64,000 nt of DNA. Source: Gammaproteobacteria bacterium. GTDB lineage: Bacteria > Pseudomonadota > Gammaproteobacteria > Arenicellales > JAJDZL01. Shown one piece after another: positions 41,638-52,031 of the stretch. Made by a program: the position numbers and the translations under genes. Position 1 is the first letter of the stretch; each line of letters starts with the position of its first letter. The notes below the pieces were generated by a model, which worked only from the letters and a program-made list of their open reading frames with translations, was not told where the DNA came from and did no database searches. The DNA lies in assembly GCA_022823625.1 (NCBI GenBank), contig JAJEHQ010000006.1, positions 62,001 to 126,000 of the forward strand. Direction: 5' to 3'.

Positions 41638-42498
41638 TCAGGCTTCCGACGATTTGTCTAGCCGTTTGAGGTAATTGAGCGCCATCTTTCTTTCGCTGAC
41701 GTTTCCGCATACCAAGATTTCGACAGCCAATGATTTCACCTGATCGATTTCACCCATTTCAAACGCAATGCGAACCAGGTCTAGCAATGTTTTCACATTT
41801 CCAAATTCAGTCATTGGTCCTAGCAGCTCTTGGAGTGAATCAGCATCAATCTCAAACACGTTTGATGGTTGAGGCACAACCTCTTCCGGATATCTGTCAG
41901 GAGAAATCAGGCGTCCTAATTCCGCAGCGTGACGACAGATTTCTTTGTCAGCATTAAGGCCATCGGGAAAAATTTCTTCCACCAGCGATTCATAGGCCGC
42001 GGCATCATTGCGAGTGGCACGGCAGGCTAACGAATAAATTATTGCTCCGATATCGTTTGGCTGTTTACTGCGCTTACCCAGCAAGACCTTTTCCGCACCG
42101 GGAATGTCTCCATCACGCAAATGCTGTATGACACTGACGGGTGCTACTTTATCAGCCCAGGCGATTGTTTCAGCTAGTTTTTGCTGCTGTTCTTGCGCAT
42201 TTTTTGCATCTTGATGCACGGCTTTGGGAGGGCTTGGCTTTGGTTCTGACTTCTTCGGAGAGACGAGTGTCAATTCAAACAAAGCCAACCCTGAAGTGAG
42301 CACAAATAGCGCTCCGAAAAAAACCAAAGCAACAATCAGTAACCAAACGACACGCGCTGATGGGTCCTGTTCACTGCGCTGGACAACCCATTCCCAAAAG
42401 TCCTTGAGGTGCTCACCCTCTATTTGGGTGGCTTCCAGCAGCAGGTAAGAGAATGTCTGCTGTAAAGCCGAGACTAATGAGGTCAGTTCGAATTCCAA
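41638..42498 (-). CDS. Short FimV-like membrane protein
   Basis: Protein of 286 residues with one membrane segment at about 49-72 (VVWLLIVALVFFGALF) and a charged, Gln/Lys-rich linker. Its C-terminus (KTLLDLVRIAFEMGEIDQV to ALNYLKRLDK) matches the TPR-like C-terminal domain of FimV/HubP proteins. Gene position next to asd, and near truA, is where fimV normally sits. The N-terminal periplasmic domain and LysM found in 700-900 residue FimV are absent. HubP/FimV organises cell poles and type IV pili, so a reduced polar scaffold is a reasonable inference. The start is TTG at 42498. The assignment rests on the C-terminal block, the single membrane segment and synteny. Confidence 0.68.
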   Translation of the reverse strand: MEFELTSLVSALQQTFSYLLLEATQIEGEHLKDFWEWVVQRSEQDPSARVVWLLIVALVFFGALFVLTSGLALFELTLVSPKKSEPKPSPPKAVHQDAKNAQEQQQKLAETIAWADKVAPVSVIQHLRDGDIPGAEKVLLGKRSKQPNDIGAIIYSLACRATRNDAAAYESLVEEIFPDGLNADKEICRHAAELGRLISPDRYPEEVVPQPSNVFEIDADSLQELLGPMTEFGNVKTLLDLVRIAFEMGEIDQVKSLAVEILVCGNVSERKMALNYLKRLDKSSEA

Positions 42499-42658
42499 TT
42501 GTTCTTACGATACTGAGAATCAAATCTTTGTTGATTCAACCGAATTGCTTTCCAAATAGGTATTTTAGATTCTGACCTCATTCAACCAAAATTTGTTGAT
42601 CGTTCCTGTTTGGAACATCCGTACCTGGTGCAGCAACGCTGCAAATTAATAGGCAGAG

Positions 42659-43675
42659 CTAGACTGTACCGTTGATTAGGTACTCTGCAATTTGAATACT
42701 GTTTAAGGCGCCACCTTTCCTGACATTGTCAGAAACGATCCACAGATTCAGGCCCAAGTCATGGGAGATGTCTTCTCGAATGCGACCGACAAATACATCA
42801 TCCCGATTCGCAGCCTCAGTGACTGCTGTTGGATATAACAATGCCTGCGGATCATCTACAACAGTGACACCTTTAGCTTGCTGCAGCAACTCACGTGCGT
42901 CTGATGCAGTCAGTTTGTTCCGTGTTTCAATGTGAACCGCTTCCGAATGGCCGAAAAATACGGGTATCCGGACAGTGGTCGGATTCACCCGAATGGACTC
43001 GTCTCTCAACAGCTTTCGAGTTTCCCACACCATTTTCATTTCTTCCTTGGAATATCCATTCTCCTGAAAAACGTCAATATGTGGAATCGCATTGAACGCA
43101 ATCTGCCGAGGCGCAACCTCTGATTCAATTGGCTTGCCATTCAAAAGCGCAGCTGACTGATTGGCCAGTTCATGCACAGCGGATCGCCCGGCTCCTGAAA
43201 CTGACTGATAAGTGCACACGTTTATCCTTTCTATTCCAACAGCATCATAAATTGGCTTGAGCGCGACAACCATCTGAATCGTTGAACAATTAGGATTCGC
43301 GATGAGATGGTCTTTTTCGGTCAATACATCTGCATTCACTTCGGGGACCACTAACGGAATTTCAGGCTCATACCGAAATCTTGATGTATTGTCAATGACG
43401 GTACAACCTTGTTCCACAGCCCTTCGTGCATAAACCTCCGAAACACTTGCACCTGCGGAGAACAGTCCGTACTGTACACGCGAAAAATCGAATTCTGACA
43501 ACAAGCCGATCTTTACTGACTGGTCGCGAAATTGCAGTGTCGATCCCGCGGATCGCTCACTACCCAAAGGATAAATACTTCTGATCGGAAATTCCCGTTC
43601 TTCCAGTATGGACATCATCGCTTCACCGATCATTCCCGATGCTCCAACCACTGCTACATCAAATGTTTCCCGCAT
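42659..43675 (-). CDS. asd: Aspartate-semialdehyde dehydrogenase
   Basis: NADP-dependent second step of the aspartate pathway to Lys, Thr and Met; 338 residues. Dinucleotide loop VVGASGMIGE (9-18). The catalytic cysteine is C130 in NPNCSTIQ, with SVSGAGRSAVHEL after it and the histidine in IPVFFGHSEAVHIE. NVRKGGALNSIQIAE ends the protein. It works with lysC (60.4-61.6 kb). It lies 31 bp downstream of leuB and 160 bp upstream of the FimV-like gene, as in many gammaproteobacteria. Confidence 0.96.
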   Translation of the reverse strand: MRETFDVAVVGASGMIGEAMMSILEEREFPIRSIYPLGSERSAGSTLQFRDQSVKIGLLSEFDFSRVQYGLFSAGASVSEVYARRAVEQGCTVIDNTSRFRYEPEIPLVVPEVNADVLTEKDHLIANPNCSTIQMVVALKPIYDAVGIERINVCTYQSVSGAGRSAVHELANQSAALLNGKPIESEVAPRQIAFNAIPHIDVFQENGYSKEEMKMVWETRKLLRDESIRVNPTTVRIPVFFGHSEAVHIETRNKLTASDARELLQQAKGVTVVDDPQALLYPTAVTEAANRDDVFVGRIREDISHDLGLNLWIVSDNVRKGGALNSIQIAEYLINGTV

Positions 43676-43706
43676 AACAGGCCTTCCTGTTTCCTCTAAA
43701 TGATCT

Positions 43707-44795
43707 TCAATTCAATCGCTGTTTTAACTCACTCAGAACTTCTGTTCCCATCCGTTCCGTGCCAACTTCTTCGGCACCTGCAAAGTATATATCAGGCGTT
43801 CGCAATCCCCGCTCAATCACACTCTCAACAGACTGTTCTACAAGATCGGCCAAATTATCTTCTTTCATGGTATAGCGCAGCAGCATCGCCAACGACAGGA
43901 TCATTGCCATCGGATTGGCCTTGTCCTCTCCGGCAATATCCGGGGCAGTACCGTGAACCGGTTCGTAGAGTCCTTTCTGATTGTTGTCCAGTGAAGCAGA
44001 CGGCAACATTCCAATTGATCCGGTTAACATCGCGGAGATATCTGAGAGAATGTCGCCAAACATATTTGTCGTAACAATGACATCAAACTGTTTGGGATCT
44101 CGAACGAGCTGCATCGCAGCGTTGTCAACCAGCATGTGAGTCAATTCAACGTCTGGATATTCCGTTCCAACTTCAGTGACCACCTCTCGCCAAAACTCCG
44201 TTGTTTCCAGCACATTCGCTTTGTCAATTGAACACACCCGATTACCCCGTTGACGGGCGATATTGAAAGCAACATGAGCGATTCTTATCACTTCATCATC
44301 ATGGTAAATCAAGGTGTTTATTCCGCGACGACGACCGGAATCCAGCGTTTCCACACCCCTTGGTTCACCAAAATAGATGCCTCCTGTCAGCTCCCGAATG
44401 ATCAGAATATTCAGCCCTGCAACAATTTCGTCTTTCAGCGATGACGACGACGCTAGAGACGGAAACAGAATCGCTGGCCTAAGATTTGCGAACAGGTCCA
44501 ATTCACGACGCAGCCGCAGGAGTGCCGTTTCAGGCCGTTCTGATCTTGGTAAATTATCCCATTTCGGGCCACCGGCAGCACCAAACAGAATGGCATCACA
44601 AGCTTTTGCCATAGACAATGTCGAATCAGGAAGCGAGTGCCCCGTCTTATCATAAGCTGCACCTCCCAGGTCTGCATACTCCAAATTTACATCCAGACTG
44701 GCTGCATCGCGCAAATGCTCAATCACGCGAACAGCCTGGGAAACGATTTCAGGGCCAATCCCGTCTCCGGGGATCACCAATATATTTGTCGTCAT
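43707..44795 (-). CDS. leuB: 3-Isopropylmalate dehydrogenase
   Basis: NAD-dependent oxidative decarboxylase in leucine synthesis; 362 residues. GDGIGPEIV (10-18), the substrate-binding arginines in [30 protein letters not shown], the Tyr-bearing region [18 protein letters not shown] and the metal aspartates in [17 protein letters not shown] are all seen. [21 protein letters not shown] is the NAD-binding end. Transcribed with asd on the minus strand; leuC and leuD are not in the window. Confidence 0.97.
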   Translation of the reverse strand: MTTNILVIPGDGIGPEIVSQAVRVIEHLRDAASLDVNLEYADLGGAAYDKTGHSLPDSTLSMAKACDAILFGAAGGPKWDNLPRSERPETALLRLRRELDLFANLRPAILFPSLASSSSLKDEIVAGLNILIIRELTGGIYFGEPRGVETLDSGRRRGINTLIYHDDEVIRIAHVAFNIARQRGNRVCSIDKANVLETTEFWREVVTEVGTEYPDVELTHMLVDNAAMQLVRDPKQFDVIVTTNMFGDILSDISAMLTGSIGMLPSASLDNNQKGLYEPVHGTAPDIAGEDKANPMAMILSLAMLLRYTMKEDNLADLVEQSVESVIERGLRTPDIYFAGAEEVGTERMGTEVLSELKQRLN

Positions 44796-44920
44796 CTGAT
44801 TGACTCCTTGAGAAAGAAACGTTTGCTAAAATTTAAAGTTGACAGGAATGCTAATCGCCGAAATGAAACGAAAAAAAAACAGCGCATATCGACACGACGT
44901 CTGCCAACTTTAGAAATCTG

Positions 44921-45304
44921 GTGATTTCCTTGTCCGATTCAGTTGGACAGCACCAGATTTCAGTTGTTCGCGACGCCATGCATCCGAACGCGCTGATTTC
45001 ATCTGAAGCCGTGCATTATGAACTGGTTAAGAAGATTTTTCGAGATATTTATCGGGCGAATCGCTGTTACCACCTCAATGCGACCGTTGACTGCCATAAA
45101 ACCTTTGACGTGCTTGGTAAGATTCACGCTGAACTCGTCGATTCAGAAAAAACTGATGTGGATCAGATTGGACTGTTACAGAACATAGGTGAAGCGACTC
45201 GAAAATTTTTTGAAGCTCACAACTCCTGCCCATCCAATCAGACCTCTGAATCAAATAATTCTCCGGTCACGCCGTTAGGCACAGTTGTGAGTCTGATACG
45301 TTAA
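44921..45304 (+). CDS. Hypothetical protein of 127 residues
   Basis: I do not recognise the family. The frame opens with GTG at 44921 and also offers an ATG at 44978. It is hydrophilic with mixed charge, no membrane segment, two cysteines near residues 49 and 58 (NRCYHLN, VDCHK) and one near the end. The segment [20 protein letters not shown] looks helical. It is divergent from leuB (125 bp gap) and convergent with aroC, sharing the palindromic stop TTAA. A real gene is likely because it fills the gap without competing frames, but no function is proposed. Confidence 0.5.
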   Translation: MISLSDSVGQHQISVVRDAMHPNALISSEAVHYELVKKIFRDIYRANRCYHLNATVDCHKTFDVLGKIHAELVDSEKTDVDQIGLLQNIGEATRKFFEAHNSCPSNQTSESNNSPVTPLGTVVSLIR

Positions 45305-46464
45305 TCTTCTCCTGTCGCTTCAAATTCACCACCAGCCAGTTCCGATCGCTCAGTTTCTGATGGTTCGTCCGTTTCACCCGGAATAACTGGCGCCGGCGGT
45401 ATCACATCGGCATTTTGACCACGATGTCTGAGTGCATGATCCATCAACACCAAAGCAAGCATCGCTTCGGCGATTGGAGCAGCTCGCAAACCGACACACG
45501 GATCATGCCTTCCCGTCACTGAAATACTAACAGGCTCACCACTCACGTTCACCGTTCGTCCAGGCAATACAATACTCGAAGTTGGTTTGAATGCCACGTT
45601 TACGACAATTGGCTGACCAGTGGAAATGCCACCGACAATGCCGCCTGAATTATTTGATAAAAATCCCGTGGGCTCTAATTCGTCGCGATAGTCTGATCCT
45701 TTCATTGTGGCACTCTGAAATCCCGCACCAATTTCAACGCCTTTAGCTGCGTTGATGCCCATCATGGCCGAAGCGATGTCCGCATCCAGACGGGAATAAA
45801 CCGGTTCGCCCCAACCCACTGGAACATTTTCTGCTACTGCTGTCACCACCGCGCCGACAGAGTCCCCAGCACGGCGCAACTCGTCAATATACTCTCCAAG
45901 CCGTTCGACCCCAGATTGATCCGGCCAGAAAAACGGATTTCTTTCTACCGATTCCCAGTTGTGGGACTCTGGTTTAATAGAACCAATCTGTGATACACAA
46001 CCGCGAATCTCTACACTGTAGCGCTCGCGCAGATATTTCTTTGCAATGGCTCCTGCTGCAACCCGAAGTGCGGTCTCCCGAGCCGATGAACGCCCACCGC
46101 CTCGATAATCTCTGATGCCGTACTTTTGCAGATAGGTGTAATCTGCATGTCCAGGACGAAACCGGTCGGCAATTGCAGAATAATCCCGTGAACGCTGCTG
46201 GGTATTTCGAATCAACAGGCCAATCGGTGTGCCCGTGGTTCGATTCTCAAACACACCGGATAGAATCTCTACCTCGTCAGACTCCCGCCGCTGTGTCGTG
46301 TAACGGGAACTGCCAGGTTTGCGTCTATCGAGTTCCGGCTGAATATCAGCCACCGTCAACTCCATGCCCGGCGGACAGCCGTCCACAACACATCCAAGCG
46401 CTGCTCCGTGACTCTCGCCGAAAGTGGTTAGAACAAACAGTTTTCCAAACGAATTTCCTGACAT
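45301..46464 (-). CDS. aroC: Chorismate synthase
   Basis: Last shikimate-pathway step, converting EPSP to chorismate with reduced FMN; 387 residues. [18 protein letters not shown] (near 16-33), [15 protein letters not shown] with basic substrate-binding residues, the FMN-site [34 protein letters not shown] and [21 protein letters not shown] at the end are the family blocks. A C-terminal tail of about 30 acidic residues beyond the normal end is unconserved. It supplies chorismate for the tryptophan genes located 5 kb away. Confidence 0.97.
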   Translation of the reverse strand: MSGNSFGKLFVLTTFGESHGAALGCVVDGCPPGMELTVADIQPELDRRKPGSSRYTTQRRESDEVEILSGVFENRTTGTPIGLLIRNTQQRSRDYSAIADRFRPGHADYTYLQKYGIRDYRGGGRSSARETALRVAAGAIAKKYLRERYSVEIRGCVSQIGSIKPESHNWESVERNPFFWPDQSGVERLGEYIDELRRAGDSVGAVVTAVAENVPVGWGEPVYSRLDADIASAMMGINAAKGVEIGAGFQSATMKGSDYRDELEPTGFLSNNSGGIVGGISTGQPIVVNVAFKPTSSIVLPGRTVNVSGEPVSISVTGRHDPCVGLRAAPIAEAMLALVLMDHALRHRGQNADVIPPAPVIPGETDEPSETERSELAGGEFEATGED

Positions 46465-46491
46465 CAGTTAAATATCCCGAACACCTTGTCG

Positions 46492-46767
46492 TCAGGCTGA
46501 GTCTATCACTGCGATCAGTGGGTAAATTGGAACAATGAGTCGCAACTGGTTGACTTGAGGTATGACCTGCAATCCCTCTCGGTCAGAAAACTCTCCGCTC
46601 CCTTGCAAAACCGTTAACAACATCTGCAGACTTTTGGCCATCGCTTCAAATACACCAGAATAATCATAGAGTTCGTCATCCAGGTCTTCTTGTGCACTCA
46701 AGGACAATTCCTCAATTTCAAATTTAGCCTGCTCGAGCAAATTTCTAAGCTTCGAATCCGTTCTCAC
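46492..46767 (-). CDS. Hypothetical protein of 91 residues
   Basis: Small acidic, helix-rich protein of unknown family. It starts with GTG at 46767 and lies 22 bp downstream of dcd and 27 bp upstream of aroC on the same strand, so it would be an operon member. The sequence from LRNLLEQAKFEIEEL to MAKSLQMLLTVLQG suggests two amphipathic helices; the end (QLRLIVPIYPLIAVIDSA) is hydrophobic. No motif recognised. Confidence 0.5.
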   Translation of the reverse strand: MRTDSKLRNLLEQAKFEIEELSLSAQEDLDDELYDYSGVFEAMAKSLQMLLTVLQGSGEFSDREGLQVIPQVNQLRLIVPIYPLIAVIDSA

Positions 46768-46789
46768 AGGATGCCATCGACAGCCTTCG

Positions 46790-47356
46790 CTAAGTTATAG
46801 GTAGCGTAACACCAGTCTGCCCCTGATACTTACCTTTTCTATCTCGATACGAAGTTTCGCAAGGCTCAGAGGCTTCAAAAAAAATAACTTGCGCCACACC
46901 CTCATTGGCGTAAATTTTTGCAGGGAGCGGTGTTGTATTCGAAAATTCAAGTGTAGCGTACCCTTCCCACTCCGGCTCAAATGGTGTTACATTGACGATG
47001 ATGCCACATCGGGCATAGGTCGACTTTCCGAGGCAGACGGTCAGCACATTACGCGGAATTCGAAAATACTCAACGGTCCTAGCCAAAACAAAAGAGTTTG
47101 GCGGTATAACGCAGACATCACCGTAAAAGTCGACGAAGCTGGATTCGGAAAATTCTTTAGGATCGACGATGGCAGTACGTATGTTTGTGAAAATCTTAAA
47201 CTCGTTTGAGCAACGAATGTCATATCCATAGCTCGACGTACCATAGGAAATTACCCGGTTACCGTCATTTTGACTGACTTGCTGAGGGACAAAAGGCTCA
47301 ATCATGCCGTGCTTTTCCGCCATTTCACGGATCCATTGATCTGATTTAATTGACAC
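46790..47356 (-). CDS. dcd: dCTP deaminase
   Basis: Homotrimeric enzyme of 188 residues converting dCTP to dUTP for thymidylate synthesis. [11 protein letters not shown] at the start is family-specific. [29 protein letters not shown], the [23 protein letters not shown] block with the catalytic glutamate and [19 protein letters not shown]-like strand are seen, ending in the flexible [12 protein letters not shown]. The start is GTG at 47356, 14 bp after mrp; mrp-dcd opposite metG is a widespread gammaproteobacterial arrangement. Confidence 0.96.
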   Translation of the reverse strand: MSIKSDQWIREMAEKHGMIEPFVPQQVSQNDGNRVISYGTSSYGYDIRCSNEFKIFTNIRTAIVDPKEFSESSFVDFYGDVCVIPPNSFVLARTVEYFRIPRNVLTVCLGKSTYARCGIIVNVTPFEPEWEGYATLEFSNTTPLPAKIYANEGVAQVIFFEASEPCETSYRDRKGKYQGQTGVTLPIT

Positions 47357-47370
47357 GACTGTGTTCCACT

Positions 47371-48462
47371 TCAGGTGTTTTGAATGACAATCGATGGGAA
47401 ATCGCTGGTGAAATCCTTCTTCTGTTGAGAGAGTCGGGCTGCGGCTGTACGGGCAATCTTGCGGTAGATTTGTGCTATTTCGCCATCGGGTTCATTAACT
47501 ACCGTTGGTCTGCCGCGATCTGCATCGCGTCTGATTCTTATATCAAGCGGTACCCCGCCAAGGTAGCTGACCCCGTATTCCTCGGCCATCCGCTGACCTC
47601 CTCCTTCACCAAAAATATGTTCCTGATGTCCACATTGGCTGCAAATGTAAGTGCTCATGTTCTCAACGACACCAAGCACTTCAATTTCAACTTTCTCGAA
47701 CATTCGATACGCTTTCCGAGCATCCAGCAGTGCAATATCCTGTGGTGTAGTCACGATTACTGCGCCACTCACCGGTACACGCTGGGCAAGTGTCAGCTGC
47801 GTGTCGCCTGTGCCAGGTGGCAGGTCAATCACAAGGTAATCCAAGTCGGTCCATGCGGTTTGTTTGAGCAACTGCTCAAGTGCCTGAGTAACCATGGGAC
47901 CTCGCCATATCATCGGCGTCTCCTCTTCGATCAAAAACCCAATTGACATGGTCTGGAGATGATAACTGAATACCGGCTGCATTGACTTACCATCCTTGGA
48001 TTGTGGCTTGCCCCGCACCCCCATCATTCGCGGCTGACTCGGGCCGTAAATATCTGCATCCAGAATGCCGACTTGCGCACCCTCCGACGACAGTGCCAGT
48101 GCCAGGTTTGCAGAAACAGTGGACTTCCCGACACCACCCTTGCCAGAAGCCACCGCGATCATGTTTTTTACATTCGGGATTGGCGAAACACCCTTTTGTA
48201 CAGAATGTGAGGATATCTTGTTGCTGACAGACACTTCAATATTCGAAACGCCATCAATACCATCAAGTCGGCCTTCTATTTCAGCACGAATATCAGGAAT
48301 GCAACTCTTGGCTGGGTAACCCAATTCAAGCGTCACCTTTACCCGCTGATCATCAACCAGAATTTCCTTGATCTTTCGGTCATCCACCAGCGAGGTTTCC
48401 GAATGAGGATCTTGAATCGTCTGCAATGCTGATTCAATATCGGATTTGGTTACAGTTGTCAT
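47371..48462 (-). CDS. mrp: Mrp/ApbC iron-sulfur carrier P-loop ATPase
   Basis: Iron-sulfur cluster carrier of the Mrp/NBP35 family, 363 residues. An N-terminal MIP18/DUF59-type domain (about 1-85) precedes the deviant Walker A GKGGVGKS (107-114), followed by [13 protein letters not shown], the switch [12 protein letters not shown] and [14 protein letters not shown]. The cluster-binding CSQC in [14 protein letters not shown] lies near residue 272. It transfers [4Fe-4S] clusters to apoproteins such as aconitase and the ferredoxins in this window. It diverges from metG across a 258 bp region. Confidence 0.94.
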   Translation of the reverse strand: MTTVTKSDIESALQTIQDPHSETSLVDDRKIKEILVDDQRVKVTLELGYPAKSCIPDIRAEIEGRLDGIDGVSNIEVSVSNKISSHSVQKGVSPIPNVKNMIAVASGKGGVGKSTVSANLALALSSEGAQVGILDADIYGPSQPRMMGVRGKPQSKDGKSMQPVFSYHLQTMSIGFLIEEETPMIWRGPMVTQALEQLLKQTAWTDLDYLVIDLPPGTGDTQLTLAQRVPVSGAVIVTTPQDIALLDARKAYRMFEKVEIEVLGVVENMSTYICSQCGHQEHIFGEGGGQRMAEEYGVSYLGGVPLDIRIRRDADRGRPTVVNEPDGEIAQIYRKIARTAAARLSQQKKDFTSDFPSIVIQNT

Positions 48463-48650
48463 AAAGGTTGCTCGAATTCTAAGGGGTTAAACCGCTGCAT
48501 GACGATCGAATTCGCCTGCACACTGACTGGAAAGAAATAAAATAACAGCAGAACGCTAAACTGCGTACCGGTAAACACTTTCAGTATCTGACTGGTGCGC
48601 ATATTTTAGCATACCGCGAAATAACTGCTTGATGGTGACAGAGGTCAAAG

Positions 48651-48667
48651 GAATTGCTGAGCAATTC
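48651..48667. promoter_or_regulatory. 17-bp palindrome between mrp and metG
   Basis: GAATTGCTGAGCAATTC, perfect eight-base arms around one base, 53 bases before metG. Looks like a dimer-binding operator or a short hairpin in the metG leader; the regulator is unknown. Confidence 0.3.
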
Positions 48668-48720
48668 ATTTGATCGCTGGTTCAACCAACATCCCCATGA
48701 TCTAAACAAGGTTATCTGAA

Positions 48721-50709
48721 ATGCACAGAAAAATTCTTGTCACGAGCGCTTTGCCATACGCAAATGGCCCGATTCATCTCGGGCACATGGTTGAGTACAT
48801 CCAGACAGATATTTGGGTTCGATTTCAGAGAATGAATGGCAATCTGTGTTATTTTGTGTGCGCAGACGATGCACACGGCACACCGATTATGCTACGTGCC
48901 AGAAGTGAAAATCTCACACCTGAACAGTTGATTCAGCACTATCAGGAAGCCCATGAGAAAGATTTTGCTGACTTCAATATTTCTTTCGATAACTACCACT
49001 CTACTCACTCTCCCGAGAATCGGGAACTTGCTGAGTACATCTACCTGCAACTGAAAAAAGGTGGTCATATCCGTCGAAAGGTGATTAACCAGGCTTACGA
49101 CCCGGGTGAACAAATTTTCTTGCCCGACAGATTTGTCAAGGGAACCTGCCCGCGCTGCGGTGCTGAAGACCAATATGGCGACAGCTGTGAGAAATGCGGT
49201 GCAACCTATGCACCTTCCGACCTGAAAAATCCGGTTTCGGTGCTTTCCGGTCTACCACCCGAACAGCGTGAATCTGAACATTTGTTTGTGTGTTTAAGCA
49301 ACTTTACTGACATGCTGCAAGACTGGGTTGGCAATGAAGTTTCACAAAGTGAGGCTCGCAACAAACTGAAAGAATGGTTTGATGTGGGCTTGGCGGACTG
49401 GGATATTTCTCGTGATGCCCCTTATTTCGGATTCCAGATTCCTGAAGAAAAGGACAAATATTTTTACGTTTGGCTGGATGCTCCCATCGGCTATATGGCC
49501 AGTTTCAAGAATTTCTGCGATCGTGAAGGCATTGATTTCGATGCCTTCTGGAAAGATGAGGAGCAGACTGAACTTTACAACTTTATCGGTAAGGACATTT
49601 TGTATTTTCATACCTTGTTTTGGCCAGCCATGCTTCATGGTGCCGGGTTTCGCAGACCGACCGATGTCTACTCGCATGGCTTTCTGACCGTCAATGGCAA
49701 GAAAATGTCTAAGTCCCGCGGAACTTTCATCATGGCCCGCACTTATCTAGATCATCTGAACCCGGAATATCTGAGATATTACTACGCCGCTAAGCTGAAC
49801 GAAAAAATTGAGGACCTTGACCTTAATCTTGAGGATTTCGTTCAGCGCATTAATTCGGATTTGGTTGGAAAAGTTGTCAATATCGCCAGTCGCTGCGCGA
49901 AGTTCATATCAAACCGGTTTGAAGGCAGACTCAGCACCGAACTGGATCACCCTGAACTCTATCAAGAACTTGCAGATGCGCTTTCTTCCATCTCAGAATC
50001 CTATGAGAACCGCGCTTTCAGCAAGGCGATGAGGAAGATTATGGCTCTTGCCGACAAAGCCAATCAGTATGTCAATGATGCTCAACCATGGGTTATAGCG
50101 AAAGATCCCGAACAGGTGAATCGGTTGCACAATGTGTGTACGCAAGGTATCAATATGTTTCGCGTACTTGTTTACTATCTGGCACCTGTGGTGCCGGACT
50201 TGGCTCGTCGCAGTGGTGAATTCTTGAATGATTCGATGGATCAGTTTGAAAAAGCTCAAACTCCATTGCTTGATCATCAGATTTCACCGTATGTCCACCT
50301 GATGACACGGATTCAACAAAAGGATGTCGATGCAATGATTGATCAATCCATGGAAAAGGAAGCGACCCTTGACACGAGTCATGACAACATTATTTCTATA
50401 GAAGACTTTGCCAAGATTGATCTTCGTACCGCGTTAATTATTGAAGCATCGGATGTTGAGGATTCAAACAAACTGATTCGCCTGAAGGTTGATCTCGGTA
50501 CTGAAACCAGGCAGGTTTTTGCTGGAATCAAAGGATTTTATTCACCAGAGGAATTAGTCGGAAGGAAGGTTGTGGTTGTGCGTAACCTTAAACCGAGGAA
50601 AATGAAATTCGGCACTTCAGAAGGTATGATTCTGGCAGCGGGTGATGATGATGGTCTGTGGCTTATCGACCCCGGCGAGCAGGTCGGTCTTGGTGTACCA
50701 GTCAATTGA
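48721..50709 (+). CDS. metG: Methionyl-tRNA synthetase
   Basis: Charges tRNA-Met; 662 residues. Class I HIGH motif HLGH (19-22, after ALPYANGPI), a zinc knuckle with CPRCG and CEKCG (about 142-159), the KMSKS motif in [10 protein letters not shown], and a C-terminal tRNA-binding OB domain ([13 protein letters not shown] onward, ending GLGVPVN) that mediates dimerisation. Full-length and canonical. The rnfB-like gene follows 8 bp later. Confidence 0.97.
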   Translation: MHRKILVTSALPYANGPIHLGHMVEYIQTDIWVRFQRMNGNLCYFVCADDAHGTPIMLRARSENLTPEQLIQHYQEAHEKDFADFNISFDNYHSTHSPENRELAEYIYLQLKKGGHIRRKVINQAYDPGEQIFLPDRFVKGTCPRCGAEDQYGDSCEKCGATYAPSDLKNPVSVLSGLPPEQRESEHLFVCLSNFTDMLQDWVGNEVSQSEARNKLKEWFDVGLADWDISRDAPYFGFQIPEEKDKYFYVWLDAPIGYMASFKNFCDREGIDFDAFWKDEEQTELYNFIGKDILYFHTLFWPAMLHGAGFRRPTDVYSHGFLTVNGKKMSKSRGTFIMARTYLDHLNPEYLRYYYAAKLNEKIEDLDLNLEDFVQRINSDLVGKVVNIASRCAKFISNRFEGRLSTELDHPELYQELADALSSISESYENRAFSKAMRKIMALADKANQYVNDAQPWVIAKDPEQVNRLHNVCTQGINMFRVLVYYLAPVVPDLARRSGEFLNDSMDQFEKAQTPLLDHQISPYVHLMTRIQQKDVDAMIDQSMEKEATLDTSHDNIISIEDFAKIDLRTALIIEASDVEDSNKLIRLKVDLGTETRQVFAGIKGFYSPEELVGRKVVVVRNLKPRKMKFGTSEGMILAAGDDDGLWLIDPGEQVGLGVPVN

Positions 50710-50717
50710 GCCCACGT

Positions 50718-51365
50718 ATGAATCCAGATTTAACCGTCTCAGACATCGACCAGTGTTTGCCGCAGACACAGTGCACGGTTTGTGGCTATCCGAGTTGTAT
50801 TGAATACGCCAATGCTTTGTTTAACAACGAAGCACAGATCAATCGTTGTCCTCCGGGTGGCGCAGTTACCTTATCCGCGCTGGCAAGTCAATTAAATCAT
50901 CCAGAAATTCCACTGGCGGATGACTGTGCCCCTTACACGGGTCGCTTCATCGCCGAAATTATTGAATCGGAGTGCATTGGATGCACCCTTTGCATTGAAC
51001 CTTGTCCTGTCGATGCCATCGTTGGGGCATCACGCCAGATGCACAGCGTATTGGCTGATGATTGTACTGGCTGCGAGTTGTGTCTCAAATTTTGCCCAGT
51101 CGATTGTATCGTAATGGTCAAGCATTCCGATCAGCGGAAAGGTGAAACCTGGCCTGAATTTTTGGATTCAGAAGTATCCCGCTGGAGACATCTCGCAGCA
51201 CATCATCGTTTGCGGATGCAAACTCAGCAAGATTCATCCGATGTTGCCCAACATGAAGAAATAAAGCAGGAAATTCGAAAGGCAGTAAATCGCGAGCGAA
51301 CAAAGCGGTGGAAGTCAAAAAAGCGCGTCACACGTCTTTCACACTCTCAAGCATCAAATAAATGA
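50718..51365 (+). CDS. RnfB-like soluble ferredoxin protein
   Basis: Iron-sulfur electron carrier of 215 residues. An Fe-S domain with C19-x2-C22-x4-C27 and C44 (CTVCGYPSC, RCPPGG) is followed by two [4Fe-4S] ferredoxin motifs, CIGCTLCIEPCPVD and CTGCELCLKFCPVD. The RnfB membrane anchor is absent and the tail is basic. No rnfACDGE genes are in the window, while nth overlaps its end (ATGA at 51362), which recalls the rnf-nth junction of other gammaproteobacteria. It may be an electron donor to enzymes such as the radical SAM protein nearby; this is inference. The ATG at 50718 is used; the longer frame overlaps metG. Confidence 0.85.
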   Translation: MNPDLTVSDIDQCLPQTQCTVCGYPSCIEYANALFNNEAQINRCPPGGAVTLSALASQLNHPEIPLADDCAPYTGRFIAEIIESECIGCTLCIEPCPVDAIVGASRQMHSVLADDCTGCELCLKFCPVDCIVMVKHSDQRKGETWPEFLDSEVSRWRHLAAHHRLRMQTQQDSSDVAQHEEIKQEIRKAVNRERTKRWKSKKRVTRLSHSQASNK

Positions 51366-52021
51366 ATGCCAAAAAAAGATTCGAAATCTTTACAAGGCTA
51401 AAGGCCGCCAATCCGAATCCAACCACCGAACTGAATTACCGTAGCAACTTTGAGCTGCTGATCGCGGTCGTACTTTCCGCCCAGTCAACCGACAAGGCCG
51501 TTAATCTGGCTACCAGCAAGCTGTTTTCCGCAGCACCTGATCCTCAATCAATGCTGGACCTGGGCATTGATGGACTCCGTGAAATGATTAAGTCAATTGG
51601 TCTATTCAACAGCAAGGCCAAGAATATTCTCAGCTTGTGCAAAATTTTGATCGATAAACACGATGGAAATATTCCATCCAATCGAGTCGATCTGGAAGCG
51701 CTGCCCGGGGTGGGACGAAAAACTGCAAATGTCATTTTGAATACCGCATTTGGTCAACCAACCATCGCGGTTGATACACATATCTTTCGAATTTCAAATC
51801 GAATTGGTCTGGCACCGGGCAAGAATGTCATAGAAGTGGAACAGAATTTGTTGAAATGGGTACCAAAGGAGTTTTTGGTTGATGCCCACCACTGGCTGAT
51901 TCTTCACGGTCGGTACACCTGCACTGCAAAAAAGCCAAATTGCAACTCATGCGGCATTTACGACTTGTGTGAATTTTCTGAAAAGCAGGAATATGCTGAC
52001 ATACAACTTCAAAAGGCATAA
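51362..52021 (+). CDS. nth: Endonuclease III
   Basis: Base-excision DNA glycosylase/AP lyase for oxidised pyrimidines; 219 residues. The helix-hairpin-helix with the catalytic lysine is LPGVGRKTANV, the catalytic aspartate is in VDTHIFR, and the [4Fe-4S] loop is C-x6-C-x2-C-x5-C (CTAKKPNC, NSC, IYDLC). The start ATG overlaps the rnfB-like stop. Normal length. Confidence 0.96.
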   Translation: MNAKKRFEIFTRLKAANPNPTTELNYRSNFELLIAVVLSAQSTDKAVNLATSKLFSAAPDPQSMLDLGIDGLREMIKSIGLFNSKAKNILSLCKILIDKHDGNIPSNRVDLEALPGVGRKTANVILNTAFGQPTIAVDTHIFRISNRIGLAPGKNVIEVEQNLLKWVPKEFLVDAHHWLILHGRYTCTAKKPNCNSCGIYDLCEFSEKQEYADIQLQKA

Positions 52022-52031
52022 AGGCTAGAGA

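Noticed and set aside
47350-47946. 198-codon plus-strand frame over mrp
   Set aside because: Antisense to mrp and overlaps the dcd start; Cys-rich but without domain pattern.
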